From JANWXD01 sp037446115 (GTDB lineage: Bacteria; Acidobacteriota; Terriglobia; Bryobacterales; Bryobacteraceae): a stretch of 64,000 nt of DNA. Position 1 is the stretch's first letter, and each line of letters starts with the position of its first letter. Below the pieces are notes generated by a model. That model made no database searches. It saw only the letters and a program-made list of their open reading frames with translations, and was not told the DNA's origin. Made by a program: the position numbers and the translations under genes. The DNA is taken from the NCBI GenBank assembly GCA_037446115.1, contig JBBIJF010000003.1:1-64000 (forward strand), read 5' to 3'. Shown here piece after piece: positions 17,546-25,800 of this stretch.

Positions 17546-18472
17546 TTACCGGAAGTACAGCACGTCCGGCCGGATGATCCCGGTCTCGGGTACGTACGAG
17601 CAGGGCCCGCAGTCCTGCCTGTAATCGGGGCGCGCGCGGCGCACGAGCTCCGGGATTTTCTCCGGATCATCGGGGCGATGGTAGGAGGAAATGGCGAGGC
17701 GGGGCTTGAAGCGTGCGAGGGTTTGCCGAGCGCCCAGCAGAGCGCGCTGCTCGGCGCCTTCGATGTCCATCTTGATGAAATCCACGCGGGGCAGGCGCAG
17801 CTCTTCGACCAACCGATCGATGGTCGTCAGGGGAACCTCGACGCCTTCCGTGGATCCGGGGGGGTGCAAGACCAGGGTGTCGGCGGCGGGGTTGTGCGGC
17901 ACCAGGCGGATCTTCATCGTGCCTTCGGAATCCCACACGCCCTTGGGGTACACGATGACCCGGCCCGAGGCGGTTTCGGCCCGGAGGTTCCTCCGGAGGC
18001 ACTCGAGGTTCTCGGGAGCGGGTTCAACGGCCACCACGAGGCGGGCGCCGGACCGGAGCGCCTCGCGTGTGTAGACTCCGACGTTGGCGCCGCAATCGAG
18101 GACGATATCGCCGGTGCGCACCGCCTGGTGCCCGGTACCGTAGATTTTCAGCTCCTGCTCGGCGAGGTTGAAGGGCAGACCCCAGTCGGCGCCCTCGGGG
18201 ATCCAGAAAAGGCCGTAGGGGGTCTGCCACAAGTGGAAACCGCCCGGATCTTTTTCGAGCAGGCGGCTGGCGGCGAGGATGCGGTCCTTGGCGTCCATCA
18301 GGCGGCGGGCATGGGACTCGGCGCGGACGGCCTGCCGGAGAGGGCAATGCGGGCTGCGGCCGATGACAACCAAGGCCGCCAGCCGTACGGGAGTAATCGC
18401 CAGCGCGGTGCTGACCGCGAAGATGGCGGCGAGCACTGCGGCCAGCCCTTGCGGTGCTCTCGGGCCCTTCAC
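17546..18472 (-). CDS. FkbM-family SAM-dependent methyltransferase, membrane-anchored
   Basis: About 308 residues from GTG 18472 (an ATG at 18505 gives 319). I prefer the GTG because a TATATT hexamer lies 6 nt before it, the spacing repeated at other genes here. A hydrophobic N-terminal segment (GLAAVLAAIFAVSTALAI) suggests a membrane anchor or signal. The SAM-binding motif I is clear (DIVLDCGANVGVYTREAL), followed by VVAVEPAPENLECLRRNL and the FkbM motif VDFIKMDIEGAEQRALLG. Family members O-methylate sugars, polyketides or other small substrates; the substrate here is unknown. It is divergent from the POTRA protein with a short spacer. Confidence 0.85.
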   Translation of the reverse strand: MKGPRAPQGLAAVLAAIFAVSTALAITPVRLAALVVIGRSPHCPLRQAVRAESHARRLMDAKDRILAASRLLEKDPGGFHLWQTPYGLFWIPEGADWGLPFNLAEQELKIYGTGHQAVRTGDIVLDCGANVGVYTREALRSGARLVVAVEPAPENLECLRRNLRAETASGRVIVYPKGVWDSEGTMKIRLVPHNPAADTLVLHPPGSTEGVEVPLTTIDRLVEELRLPRVDFIKMDIEGAEQRALLGARQTLARFKPRLAISSYHRPDDPEKIPELVRRARPDYRQDCGPCSYVPETGIIRPDVLYFR

Positions 18473-18478
18473 AGCCTG

Positions 18479-18484
18479 AATATA
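18479..18484 (-). promoter_or_regulatory. -10 hexamer, possible leaderless start of the FkbM gene
   Basis: TATATT on the minus strand, 6 nt before GTG 18472. No good -35 was found. Belongs to the recurring close -10/start pattern. Confidence 0.4.
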
Positions 18485-18554
18485 GCACCCGTTCGGCACG
18501 GGCATAACGCGGCTGCCTGAGTGGCGCGTTGGTTGCGACTACACTGGAGGAAGA

Positions 18555-19850
18555 ATGGCGGGCTTGGGACTGATCGCGGCGGGCTTGCTGCTGGCGGCCG
18601 GCTCGGGTTATGCGCAGGCGGGGCCGATTCGGAGGCAGGTCCCTGCGCCGGCCGGCTCAAAGTGGCCGCTCGAGAGGATCGCGATCGAAGGCAATCGCCG
18701 GTATGCTCAGGAGCAGATTCTGGCGGTGGCGGGCCTGCAGCCAGGTTCACCTGCGGGGCGGGAAGAATTCGAAGCGGCGCGGGAGCGGTTGCTGGAGACA
18801 GGAGCCTTCGAGAGCATTGCCTACCGGTTCCAGCCCGGTCCAGACGGGAAAGGGTACGCAGTGACCTTTGAAGTAGCGGAAGTCGAGCAAGTGTATCCGT
18901 TTCGTTCCGAGCGACTGCCGCTGCCGGAGGCTGCGCTGCCAGCGATCGTGCGCGGGGCGAGTCCTCTGTTCCGCGACACTATTCCGGCGACGGACCGCGC
19001 GTTGAGACGGTGTACGGAGGCGCTGGAGAAGGCGCTCGCCGACCGCGGTATGCCGCAGGCGGTTGTGGCGCGCCTGACGGCGGATGCTCCCGACCGGCTG
19101 GTGATCGTCTTTCAGCCCGCAGCGCCGCCTCCGGTCATTGCGGAGGTCCGCTTCCGGGGAAACCGGATCTTGCCGGAGCTTGTGCTGCGGAACGCGATTT
19201 CCGGGGTCGCCGTCGGCGTCCCTTACAGCGAGACGCGGATGCGCCAGTTGCTTGAGAACAGCATCCGGCCGCTGTACGAAGCACGCGGGCGGCTGCGGGT
19301 GGCGTTTCCCAGCGTGCAGGCGGAGAAGTCGCCGGTGGTGGACGGTGTGGTCGTGACGGTGGAGGTCAGCGAAGGGGACACGTATGCGCTGGGTGAGGTG
19401 AGCTTTGCAGGGGAAGGCGTCCCGCTGGACGAACTGCGTGAGGCGGCCGATTTCCACAGCGGCGAGCCGGCGAATTTTTCGGCGATTGCCGAAGGCCTCG
19501 AGCGCATTCGGAAAGCACTGGGCCGGAGAGGGTATTTGCGAGCGGGAGTGGAGGTGGAGCGGGAGATCCGCGACGAGGGAAAGACGGTGGATCTGCGGGT
19601 GCGGGTGAGCCCGGGGCCGCAATTCACGTTTGGGAAGCTGATCATCCAGGGGTTGGACATCAACGCTGAGGCAGCGGTCCGCCGCTTGTGGACCCTGAAG
19701 CCGGGAGCGCCGTTTGACGCCTCTTATCCTGACTTGTTCCTGGAGCGGATTCGGGAAGGCGGCGTCTTCGACAACCTGCGCAAGACGAAGTCGGTTCTCA
19801 CGGTCCTCGAAGAGAGCCGCACCGTGGATGTGACGCTCATCTTTGGCTGA
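18555..19850 (+). CDS. POTRA-repeat outer-membrane-assembly-like protein lacking a beta-barrel
   Basis: 431 residues with GGAGG 4 nt before the ATG and a signal peptide (MAGLGLIAAGLLLAAGSGYAQ). At least four segments show the POTRA pattern of beta-alpha-alpha-beta-beta: about residues 37-100 (LERIAIEGNRRYAQEQILAV), 195-270 (IAEVRFRGNRILPELVLRNA), 272-350 (LGEVSFAGEGVPLDELREAA) and 352-431 (FGKLIIQGLDINAEAAVRRL), with a more divergent one around 105-190. BamA, TamA and Toc75 proteins have POTRA repeats followed by a ~350-residue barrel; this protein ends right after the last POTRA. A terminator-like hairpin follows 15 bp after the stop, so it is not a sequencing truncation. It may be a periplasmic chaperone or partner of a separate barrel protein. 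Confidence 0.85.
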   Translation: MAGLGLIAAGLLLAAGSGYAQAGPIRRQVPAPAGSKWPLERIAIEGNRRYAQEQILAVAGLQPGSPAGREEFEAARERLLETGAFESIAYRFQPGPDGKGYAVTFEVAEVEQVYPFRSERLPLPEAALPAIVRGASPLFRDTIPATDRALRRCTEALEKALADRGMPQAVVARLTADAPDRLVIVFQPAAPPPVIAEVRFRGNRILPELVLRNAISGVAVGVPYSETRMRQLLENSIRPLYEARGRLRVAFPSVQAEKSPVVDGVVVTVEVSEGDTYALGEVSFAGEGVPLDELREAADFHSGEPANFSAIAEGLERIRKALGRRGYLRAGVEVEREIRDEGKTVDLRVRVSPGPQFTFGKLIIQGLDINAEAAVRRLWTLKPGAPFDASYPDLFLERIREGGVFDNLRKTKSVLTVLEESRTVDVTLIFG

Positions 19851-19864
19851 AAGTGAAGATACAA

Positions 19865-19890
19865 AAGGAGCCCGCTGAAGCGGGCTCCTT
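19865..19890. terminator. Hairpin terminator between converging genes
   Basis: An 11-bp perfect stem (19865-19875 with 19880-19890) and a TGAA loop. Read on the minus strand it is followed by a short T run, so it most likely ends the NtrC-type regulator transcript; it is also placed to act on the POTRA gene. Confidence 0.7.
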
Positions 19891-19958
19891 GCCGCGTGAC
19901 TCAGGTTTGACCCTGTGTTTGTGCCTTAGGGGTCCCCTTCGCTTCGGGGTTCTCGCCC

Positions 19959-21374
19959 TTATCGTATCACGCCGTCGCCGGCCTCGCTTTCGGCGGCTCC
20001 GTATTCCTTGAGCTTGTTGTGGAGAGTCTTGAGGCTGATCCCGAGGATCTCCGCGGCGCGGGTCTTGTTGTTCCGGGTGTGTTCGAGGGTGCGAAGGATG
20101 AGGGCCTTTTCGGCTTCGTCCACCGTGGTGCCGACGCGGAGTTTGACGACCGCCGGGTCGTCGGCGGGGCTGGGAGCCGCGGGACGGACCGGGGTACCGA
20201 AGTGAGCCGGCAGGTGCTCGACACGGAGGGGGCCTTCGGCCGCGACGATCACGGCGCGCTCCAGCACGTTGCGCAGCTCGCGGACGTTGCCCGGCCAGTC
20301 GTAGAGATGGAACAGCTTCATCACTTTGTCCTCCACTTCGGTGACGCGGCAGCCGTGTTTGCGGTTGAGATCGGCGACGAGCGCCTCACACAGCGCGGGG
20401 AGATCCTCTTTGTGCTCGCGCAGCGGGGGCAGGTGGATGTGGAAGACGTTGAGGCGGTAGTAGAGGTCTTCGCGCACGCCGCCTTTCTGAAGCGCCTCTT
20501 CCAGGTTCTTGTTGGTGGAAGCGATCACGCGCACATCCACGAGGATCTCGGTTTTGCCGCCGAGGCGCCGGACGCGGGAGTCTTCCAGCACGCGCAGCAG
20601 TTTAGCCTGGGTGGCGACGGGCATGTCGCCGATCTCGTCCAGCAGCAGGGTGCCGCCGTGGGCAAGTTCAAAGCAGCCCGCGCGGCGCTCCATGGCTCCC
20701 GTAAAAGCACCTTTTTCGTGGCCAAACAGCTCGCTCTCCATGAGCGTCTCGGGCATGGCGGCGCAGTTGACCGCCACGAAGGGTCCTCCGGCCCTCGAGC
20801 TGAGGGCGTGGATGGCGCGGGCCACCAGTTCCTTGCCCGTGCCGCTTTCGCCGGTGATGAGCACGGCGGCTTTGCTCGGCGCTACCTGCTGAATCAAGGA
20901 GAAGACCTGCCGCATCGGCGCGGAGCGACCGACGAGTTCGCCGAGCCGGCCGTGATAACTGAGCTGGCGCTGGAGCCTTTCGGTCTCCCGGGACAGGTGG
21001 CTGTGCGCCACGGCGCGTTCCAGCAGCACCCGAAGGGCCTGGGGGTCGAGGGGCTTTTCCATGAACCAAAAGGCGCCCAAGTCGTGGACCGTGGACACGG
21101 CGGTTCCCACATCGCCGAAGGCCGTGACGACGATGGTGGTGCAGCGGTCGCCGCGGGCGGCGAGCTGGCGGAGCAACTCCGCCCCGTCCATGCGAGGCAT
21201 CATCAGGTCGGTGACGATGACGTGCACCGGAGCGGCTGCGAGTTTTTCGAGGGCTTCAAGCCCGTCGGCGGCGGTTTCGGTTTCGTAACCCCAGGCCGCG
21301 ATCATGCTGGCCAAGCCCAGCCGCTGGCTTTCCTCGTCATCCACGACCAGAATGCGTGCGCTGTCGCGTTTCAT
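19959..21374 (-). CDS. Sigma-54-dependent response regulator, NtrC family
   Basis: 471 residues in the classic three-domain order. The receiver domain has ILVVDDEES, phospho-acceptor Asp56 in VTDLMMPRMDG and the conserved Lys in MEKPLDP. The AAA+ domain has Walker A GESGTGKE (about 175-182), the sigma-54 contact loop GAFTGA (222-227) and LLLDEIGDMP. A C-terminal Fis-type helix-turn-helix ends the protein (KTRAAEILGISLKTLHNKLKEY). All activator residues needed for sigma-54 contact and ATP hydrolysis are present. No histidine kinase is adjacent, so its partner is encoded elsewhere, and the target operon cannot be named. The ATG is 8 nt after a TACAAT hexamer. Confidence 0.95.
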   Translation of the reverse strand: MKRDSARILVVDDEESQRLGLASMIAAWGYETETAADGLEALEKLAAAPVHVIVTDLMMPRMDGAELLRQLAARGDRCTTIVVTAFGDVGTAVSTVHDLGAFWFMEKPLDPQALRVLLERAVAHSHLSRETERLQRQLSYHGRLGELVGRSAPMRQVFSLIQQVAPSKAAVLITGESGTGKELVARAIHALSSRAGGPFVAVNCAAMPETLMESELFGHEKGAFTGAMERRAGCFELAHGGTLLLDEIGDMPVATQAKLLRVLEDSRVRRLGGKTEILVDVRVIASTNKNLEEALQKGGVREDLYYRLNVFHIHLPPLREHKEDLPALCEALVADLNRKHGCRVTEVEDKVMKLFHLYDWPGNVRELRNVLERAVIVAAEGPLRVEHLPAHFGTPVRPAAPSPADDPAVVKLRVGTTVDEAEKALILRTLEHTRNNKTRAAEILGISLKTLHNKLKEYGAAESEAGDGVIR

Positions 21375-21382
21375 CTGTCGCT

Positions 21383-21388
21383 ATTGTA
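21383..21388 (-). promoter_or_regulatory. -10 hexamer, possible leaderless start of the NtrC-type regulator
   Basis: TACAAT on the minus strand, 8 nt before ATG 21374; no convincing -35. Confidence 0.4.
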
Positions 21389-21449
21389 GCGGGCGCGCGG
21401 GAAAACCGGTCGCTGCACGGGTGTGCCCGCCGCGCGGCGGCAGGAGGGG

Positions 21450-23483
21450 TCAGATCTCGGCGGCGGGGGCCGGTTCGGGGACGGTCTCGACGCCGCCGAG
21501 GAGGATTTCCCGTTGCTTGAGCTCCCGGATGCGGTCGCGCAAGCGGGCGGCCTTCTCGAATTCAAATTTCCGGGCGGCCTCGCGCATGCGCTGCTCCAGT
21601 TCGGCGATGAGCCGCTCCCGCTCCTCGGCGGTGAGGGCCACGGCCTGCTCTTCCTCGGGCTCGAGGGCGACGGTGACGTAGTCGGCTTCGGCGATTGCGG
21701 CGAGGCTCATCTCGACGGGCTTGACGATGGTTTGCGGGGTGATGCCGTGGGTGGCGTTGTAATCCATTTGAATGCGTCGGCGGCGATTGGTCTCCTCGAT
21801 GGCTTTGCGCATGCTGTCCGTGATCGTGTCGGCGTAGAGGATGGCTTTGCCGTTGACGTTGCGGGCGGCGCGGCCGATGGTTTGGATCAGGGAGCCTTCC
21901 GAGCGCAGGAAGCCCTCTTTGTCCGCGTCGAGGATCGCGACGAGGGAGACCTCGGGCAGGTCCAGGCCTTCCCGGAGCAGGTTCACGCCGATCAATACGT
22001 CGTATTCGCCGCGCCGCAGGTCGCGCAGGAGCTTGACGCGGTCCAGCGTGGCCACTTCCGAGTGGAGGTAGCGACAGCGAACGCCCACTTCGGAGTAATA
22101 CTCGGCCAGATCCTCGGCCATGCGCTTGGTCAGCGTGGTGACGAGGACACGCTCGTTGCGTGCGGCGCGCCGGCGGATCTCGTCGAGCAGGTCGTCCACC
22201 TGGCCGCGTACGGGACGGACCTCGACCTCGGGATCCACCAGACCGGTGGGCCGGATGATCTGTTCCACCACCACGCCGCCGGCCTTGGTGAGTTCGTAGG
22301 GGCCCGGCGTGGCCGAGACGTAGATGACCTGGTTGACGCGGTTTTCGAACTCCTCAAAGGTGAGAGGGCGGTTGTCGAGGGCGCTGGGGAGGCGGAAGCC
22401 GTAGGCGACGAGCGTTTCTTTGCGGGAGCGGTCGCCGTGGTACATGCCGTGGAGCTGCGGAATGGTCTGGTGGCTTTCGTCAATGAAGATCAGAGCGTCG
22501 TGGGGCAGGTAGTCGAGCAGGGTAGGCGGGGGTTCGCCGGGCAGGCGGCCGGAAAAGTGCCGGGAGTAGTTCTCGATGCCGTGGCAGTAGCCGACCTGGC
22601 GGATCATCTCCAGATCGAACATGGTCCGCTGGTAGAGGCGTTGCGCTTCGACCAGCTTGCCCTGCTTTTCCAGTTCTGCCTTCCACCAGGCGAGCTCCAT
22701 CTCGATGCTTTTAAGAGCCTGCTCCCGGGTCTGTTCGCTCATGACGTAGTGGCTCTTCGGGTAGATGGGGAGGCGGAGGTAGGTCTGGCGGACCTGGCCG
22801 GTGAGCGGATCGATCTGCGCCAGGGTTTCGATCTCGTCGCCCCACAACTCGATGCGGTAGGCGTAGTCCTCGTAGGTGGGGAAAATCTCGATGACGTCGC
22901 CGCGGACGCGGAAGGTTCCCCGGCGGAAGTCTTCGTCGTTGCGTTCGTAAAGGATCTCCACGAGGCGCCGCAGGATCTGTTCGCGCCGCACCTTCTGGCC
23001 TTTCTCGAGCATCAGCAGCATGCCGTAGTAGGCCTCCGGGGAGCCCAGTCCGTAGATGCAGCTCACGCTGGCGACGATAATGCAGTCCCGGCGCTCGAAC
23101 AGCGAACGCGTGGCCGAGAGGCGCAGCTTGTCCAGTTCGTCGTTGATGGTCGCTTCTTTTTCGATGTAAGTGTCGGTTGCGGGAATGTACGCTTCCGGCT
23201 GGTAGTAATCGTAGTAGGAGACGAAGTATTCGACGGCGTTGTAAGGGAAAAATGACTTGAACTCGTGATAGAGCTGGGCTGCCAGGGTCTTGTTGTGAGC
23301 CAGGACGAGTGCGGGCCGGTTCACCCGCTCGATGACCTTGGCCATGGTGAAGGTCTTGCCCGAGCCGGTGACCCCCAGCAGGACCTGGTGTTTCTCGCCA
23401 TCGAGAACGCCGCGCACCAGCTGCTCGATGGCCTGCTCCTGGTCGCCCCTGGGCTGGTAGTCGATCGCAAGCCGGAATCCCAC
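21450..23483 (-). CDS. uvrB: Excinuclease ABC subunit B
   Basis: 677 residues, full length. UvrB is the damage-verifying helicase-like subunit of nucleotide excision repair; it is loaded by UvrA and recruits UvrC. Visible landmarks are Walker A GVTGSGKTFT, the damage-sensing beta-hairpin region (YDYYQPEAYIPATDTYIEK), DESHQT, helicase motifs V/VI (GVNLLREGLDLPEV, QTIGRAARNVNG) and a C-terminal UVR motif (ELEQRMREAARKFEFEKAARLRDRI). The start is GTG with a TATACT hexamer 6 nt upstream. It appears monocistronic; uvrA and uvrC are not in the window. Confidence 0.97.
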   Translation of the reverse strand: MGFRLAIDYQPRGDQEQAIEQLVRGVLDGEKHQVLLGVTGSGKTFTMAKVIERVNRPALVLAHNKTLAAQLYHEFKSFFPYNAVEYFVSYYDYYQPEAYIPATDTYIEKEATINDELDKLRLSATRSLFERRDCIIVASVSCIYGLGSPEAYYGMLLMLEKGQKVRREQILRRLVEILYERNDEDFRRGTFRVRGDVIEIFPTYEDYAYRIELWGDEIETLAQIDPLTGQVRQTYLRLPIYPKSHYVMSEQTREQALKSIEMELAWWKAELEKQGKLVEAQRLYQRTMFDLEMIRQVGYCHGIENYSRHFSGRLPGEPPPTLLDYLPHDALIFIDESHQTIPQLHGMYHGDRSRKETLVAYGFRLPSALDNRPLTFEEFENRVNQVIYVSATPGPYELTKAGGVVVEQIIRPTGLVDPEVEVRPVRGQVDDLLDEIRRRAARNERVLVTTLTKRMAEDLAEYYSEVGVRCRYLHSEVATLDRVKLLRDLRRGEYDVLIGVNLLREGLDLPEVSLVAILDADKEGFLRSEGSLIQTIGRAARNVNGKAILYADTITDSMRKAIEETNRRRRIQMDYNATHGITPQTIVKPVEMSLAAIAEADYVTVALEPEEEQAVALTAEERERLIAELEQRMREAARKFEFEKAARLRDRIRELKQREILLGGVETVPEPAPAAEI

Positions 23484-23489
23484 AATTCC

Positions 23490-23495
23490 AGTATA
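23490..23495 (-). promoter_or_regulatory. -10 hexamer, possible leaderless start of uvrB
   Basis: TATACT on the minus strand, 6 nt before GTG 23483; no convincing -35 or SOS box was seen. Confidence 0.4.
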
Positions 23496-23583
23496 GGGGC
23501 GCCGGCTTGCGGGGGAGCCCGCGGCGGACGTGCACGGGGATTCGCGGATGCGCTACGCTTCCCAGTTTGGGAAGTCAGGTGCG

Positions 23584-24003
23584 ATGAAAAGCTACCGCAA
23601 GGAGTTGTGGTTCGAGACGCCGACACGGCGCGCGTTCATCAACATTACGCCGCAGGTGCGCAAGTGTGTGGAGGAAAGCGGCGTCCGGGAAGGGCTGGTG
23701 CTGGTGAACGCCATGCACATTACGGCTTCGGTGTTCATCAATGATGACGAACGGGGCCTTCACCAGGATTTCGACAAGTGGCTGGAAAAGCTGGCGCCGC
23801 ACGAGCCGGTGTCGCAGTACCGGCACAACGATACCGGGGAGGACAACGCGGACGCCCACCTGAAGCGGCAGATCATGGGGCGCGAGGTCGTCGTGGCGAT
23901 CACCAACGGGCAGCTGGATTTCGGACCCTGGGAACAGATTTTCTACGGTGAGTTCGACGGCCGCCGGCGGAAGCGAGTCCTGGTGAAAATCATCGGGGAG
24001 TGA
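23584..24003 (+). CDS. YjbQ/UPF0047 family protein
   Basis: 139 residues, the family's usual size, with the start at ATG 23584 (MKSYRKELWF); the longer frame adds an uncharacteristic N-terminus. Family signatures include NAMHITASVFINDDE, YRHNDTGEDNADAHLKRQIMG and the C-terminal GQLDFGPWEQIFYGEFDG. These small trimeric proteins have a conserved His-centred site; E. coli YjbQ has been reported to show weak thiamine-phosphate synthase activity, hence the name secondary thiamine-phosphate synthase, but its main role is not settled. It is divergent from uvrB and converges on the DUF420 gene. Confidence 0.92.
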   Translation: MKSYRKELWFETPTRRAFINITPQVRKCVEESGVREGLVLVNAMHITASVFINDDERGLHQDFDKWLEKLAPHEPVSQYRHNDTGEDNADAHLKRQIMGREVVVAITNGQLDFGPWEQIFYGEFDGRRRKRVLVKIIGE

Positions 24004-24076
24004 GGGCGGCAGCCGCGCGGGTCCGTCGCAAGCCGACGGCACTGCGGACTTGCCGTCGGCCAAGGGCACGAACTTC

Positions 24077-24490
24077 TTACATTTTGTAGAGCATCCAGTA
24101 AATGATTACACCGGTGACGCTGACATAGAGCCAGACGGGCAGCGTCCAGCGGGCCAGGGCGCGGTGACGTTCGAAGCGGCCGCGCAGCGCGCGGCTGAGC
24201 GTGACGACGGCCAGCGGGGGCACCACAGCGGCCAGCAGGGTATGCGTGAAAAGGATGGTGAAATAGACGGTGCGTACGGCGCCGGTTTTCTGGAAACGGA
24301 CCGAACCGACGGCGCCGTGATAGATGAGGTAGCTCGTCAGAAAGAGCACCGAGACGCCGAAGGCCGCGAGCATCGCCGCCTTATGAGCTGCCGCGCGGCG
24401 GCGGCGGATGAGGACGTAGCCGGTAACCAGCAACGCAGCGGCGGTGGCGTTCAGGGCGGCGTTGAGCGCCGGCAAGTCGCGCACGTCCAT
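24077..24490 (-). CDS. DUF420 membrane protein (cytochrome oxidase assembly-associated)
   Basis: 137 residues with four predicted membrane helices and conserved His in FLTSYLIYHGAVG and TILFTHTLLA, the pattern of DUF420/YozB/CtaM-like proteins. In Bacillus and Staphylococcus, CtaM-type relatives are needed for cytochrome oxidase maturation. Here it is the last gene of a series with ctaB, an ABC exporter and SCO, which fits the same role. Its start ATG shares a base with the SCO stop codon. Confidence 0.85.
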   Translation of the reverse strand: MDVRDLPALNAALNATAAALLVTGYVLIRRRRAAAHKAAMLAAFGVSVLFLTSYLIYHGAVGSVRFQKTGAVRTVYFTILFTHTLLAAVVPPLAVVTLSRALRGRFERHRALARWTLPVWLYVSVTGVIIYWMLYKM

Positions 24491-25050
24491 CAGGCGGGCT
24501 CTCTGCGGAGGGCCTCGACGTCGGCGCGGATCTTGTTGAGATCAATCCCGTCCGAAGTCGGGTAATAGGCGCGGATACGGCCTTGCCGGTCCACGAGGAC
24601 GAAGTGAGTGTTGTGGTTGAGGCTGCCGTCCACGTCTCCCAGCTTGAAGGCATTGCGGCTCAAATTGTGGAGCGCCTCCCTGGGGCCGGTCAGAAAATAC
24701 CAGCGGCCTGGTTGAGCCTGGTAGCGCCGGGCGTAGGCCGCCAGGACCTCGGGCGTGTCGCGGACCGGGTCCACTGTGAAGGAAACCAGGCGCAACTCGG
24801 GGATATCCGCGAGGGAGTTCTGAATCAGCCGCATCTGGGAGCTCATTCGAGGGCAGGGTCCGGCGCAGTTCGTAAAGATGAAATCCGCAATCCAGATCTT
24901 GCCACGGAGCGCGTGGCCGCGGAAAACCTCGCCCGTTGCGGCGGTAAGTTCAAAGTCGGGAACCTCCCCGTAGACGGGGAGCGAGACCGGCTTGCGCGTG
25001 CAAGCCGAGGCCAAAACGAGGAGCGGCAAAATCAGATGCGTTCGCTTCAT
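24490..25050 (-). CDS. SCO1/SenC family copper chaperone lipoprotein
   Basis: 186 residues. The signal ends in a lipobox with Cys17 (LVLASAC), so it is membrane-attached in the periplasm. The thioredoxin-like fold carries the SCO copper ligands: Cys62 and Cys66 in FTNCAGPCPRM (CxxxC) and a His in LNHNTHFVLVD, most likely His146. SCO proteins deliver copper to, or reduce, the CuA site of cytochrome c oxidase subunit II. Its ATG overlaps the permease stop as ATGA, so it is coupled to the ABC genes. No cox structural gene is in the window. Confidence 0.93.
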   Translation of the reverse strand: MKRTHLILPLLVLASACTRKPVSLPVYGEVPDFELTAATGEVFRGHALRGKIWIADFIFTNCAGPCPRMSSQMRLIQNSLADIPELRLVSFTVDPVRDTPEVLAAYARRYQAQPGRWYFLTGPREALHNLSRNAFKLGDVDGSLNHNTHFVLVDRQGRIRAYYPTSDGIDLNKIRADVEALRREPA

Positions 25051-25799
25051 GCAGTACTTTGCGCCGGCCGGCGGCGGACCGCCATGGTGGCAAGCGCCAG
25101 CAGCGCGGCTGCGCAGGAGACCGTCACCACGAGGCTGAGGCGCAGATCCGGGCGCGGTGGAGCGCCCGACGGATCCAGGGCGTGCCGCAAGGCCGCCATC
25201 TCATAGGTTAGCGGATTGACGGTCATGACCGCCCGGATCCACCCGTGGGCCTGCTGCATGGTGAACAGAGATCCGGAAACCATCCACAGGGGCACCAGCA
25301 GCAGATTGATGACGGCGTGAAAACCCTGGGCGGAGTCCATCCGCCAGGCGAGCGAGAATCCGAGCAGGGTGAGCGTCATCGCGATCAGGAAGATGACGGC
25401 CGCGGTCGCGGCGAGAGAAGCGGGGGTAAACGAGATACCCGCCACGGGGCTGAAGGCGAGGAAGATCAGGCCCTGAATCCAGGCCAGCGTTCCGGAGCCG
25501 AGCGTCTTGCCGAGGACCAGCGCGTTGCGCGGCGCCGGGGAAACCAGCATGGAAAGCAGAAAGCCTTCGCGGCGGTCTTCAATCAGCGACATGGTGGAGA
25601 AGATCGCGGAGAACATGACCGTCAGGGCGAGGGCGCCGGGGAAGAAGAAACGGAGGTCTCCGAAACCGGATCCGATCAGCAGCCAGAAGACGAGCGGCGA
25701 GCCCACGAAACCGAAGACGCGCGCCTTCTCGCGCCAGAAGCGCAGAAGTTCTCTGCGCCAGAGCGTCCAGACGGGCAGCCAGAAGTTCCCACCCGGCAT
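25047..25799 (-). CDS. ABC-2 type transporter permease
   Basis: 250 residues with about six membrane helices (LRFFFPGALALTVMFSAIFS, LTLLGFSLAWRMDSAQGFHAV). The start MPGGNFWLPVWTLWRRELLRF at 25799 is one base after the ATPase stop; the longer frame runs antisense to nothing useful and only shadows the ATPase gene. The ABC-2 motif region EDRREGFLLSMLVSPAPR is present. It forms an exporter with the ATPase upstream. Substrate unknown; the position inside a cytochrome oxidase biogenesis cluster suggests a role in haem/copper-enzyme assembly. Confidence 0.9.
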   Translation of the reverse strand: MPGGNFWLPVWTLWRRELLRFWREKARVFGFVGSPLVFWLLIGSGFGDLRFFFPGALALTVMFSAIFSTMSLIEDRREGFLLSMLVSPAPRNALVLGKTLGSGTLAWIQGLIFLAFSPVAGISFTPASLAATAAVIFLIAMTLTLLGFSLAWRMDSAQGFHAVINLLLVPLWMVSGSLFTMQQAHGWIRAVMTVNPLTYEMAALRHALDPSGAPPRPDLRLSLVVTVSCAAALLALATMAVRRRPAQSTA

Positions 25800-25800
25800 A

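Noticed and set aside
19900..19958. Possible tRNA or second terminator with GGGGTCCCC-like repeats
   Set aside because: No cloverleaf can be drawn and the inner stem is only four pairs.
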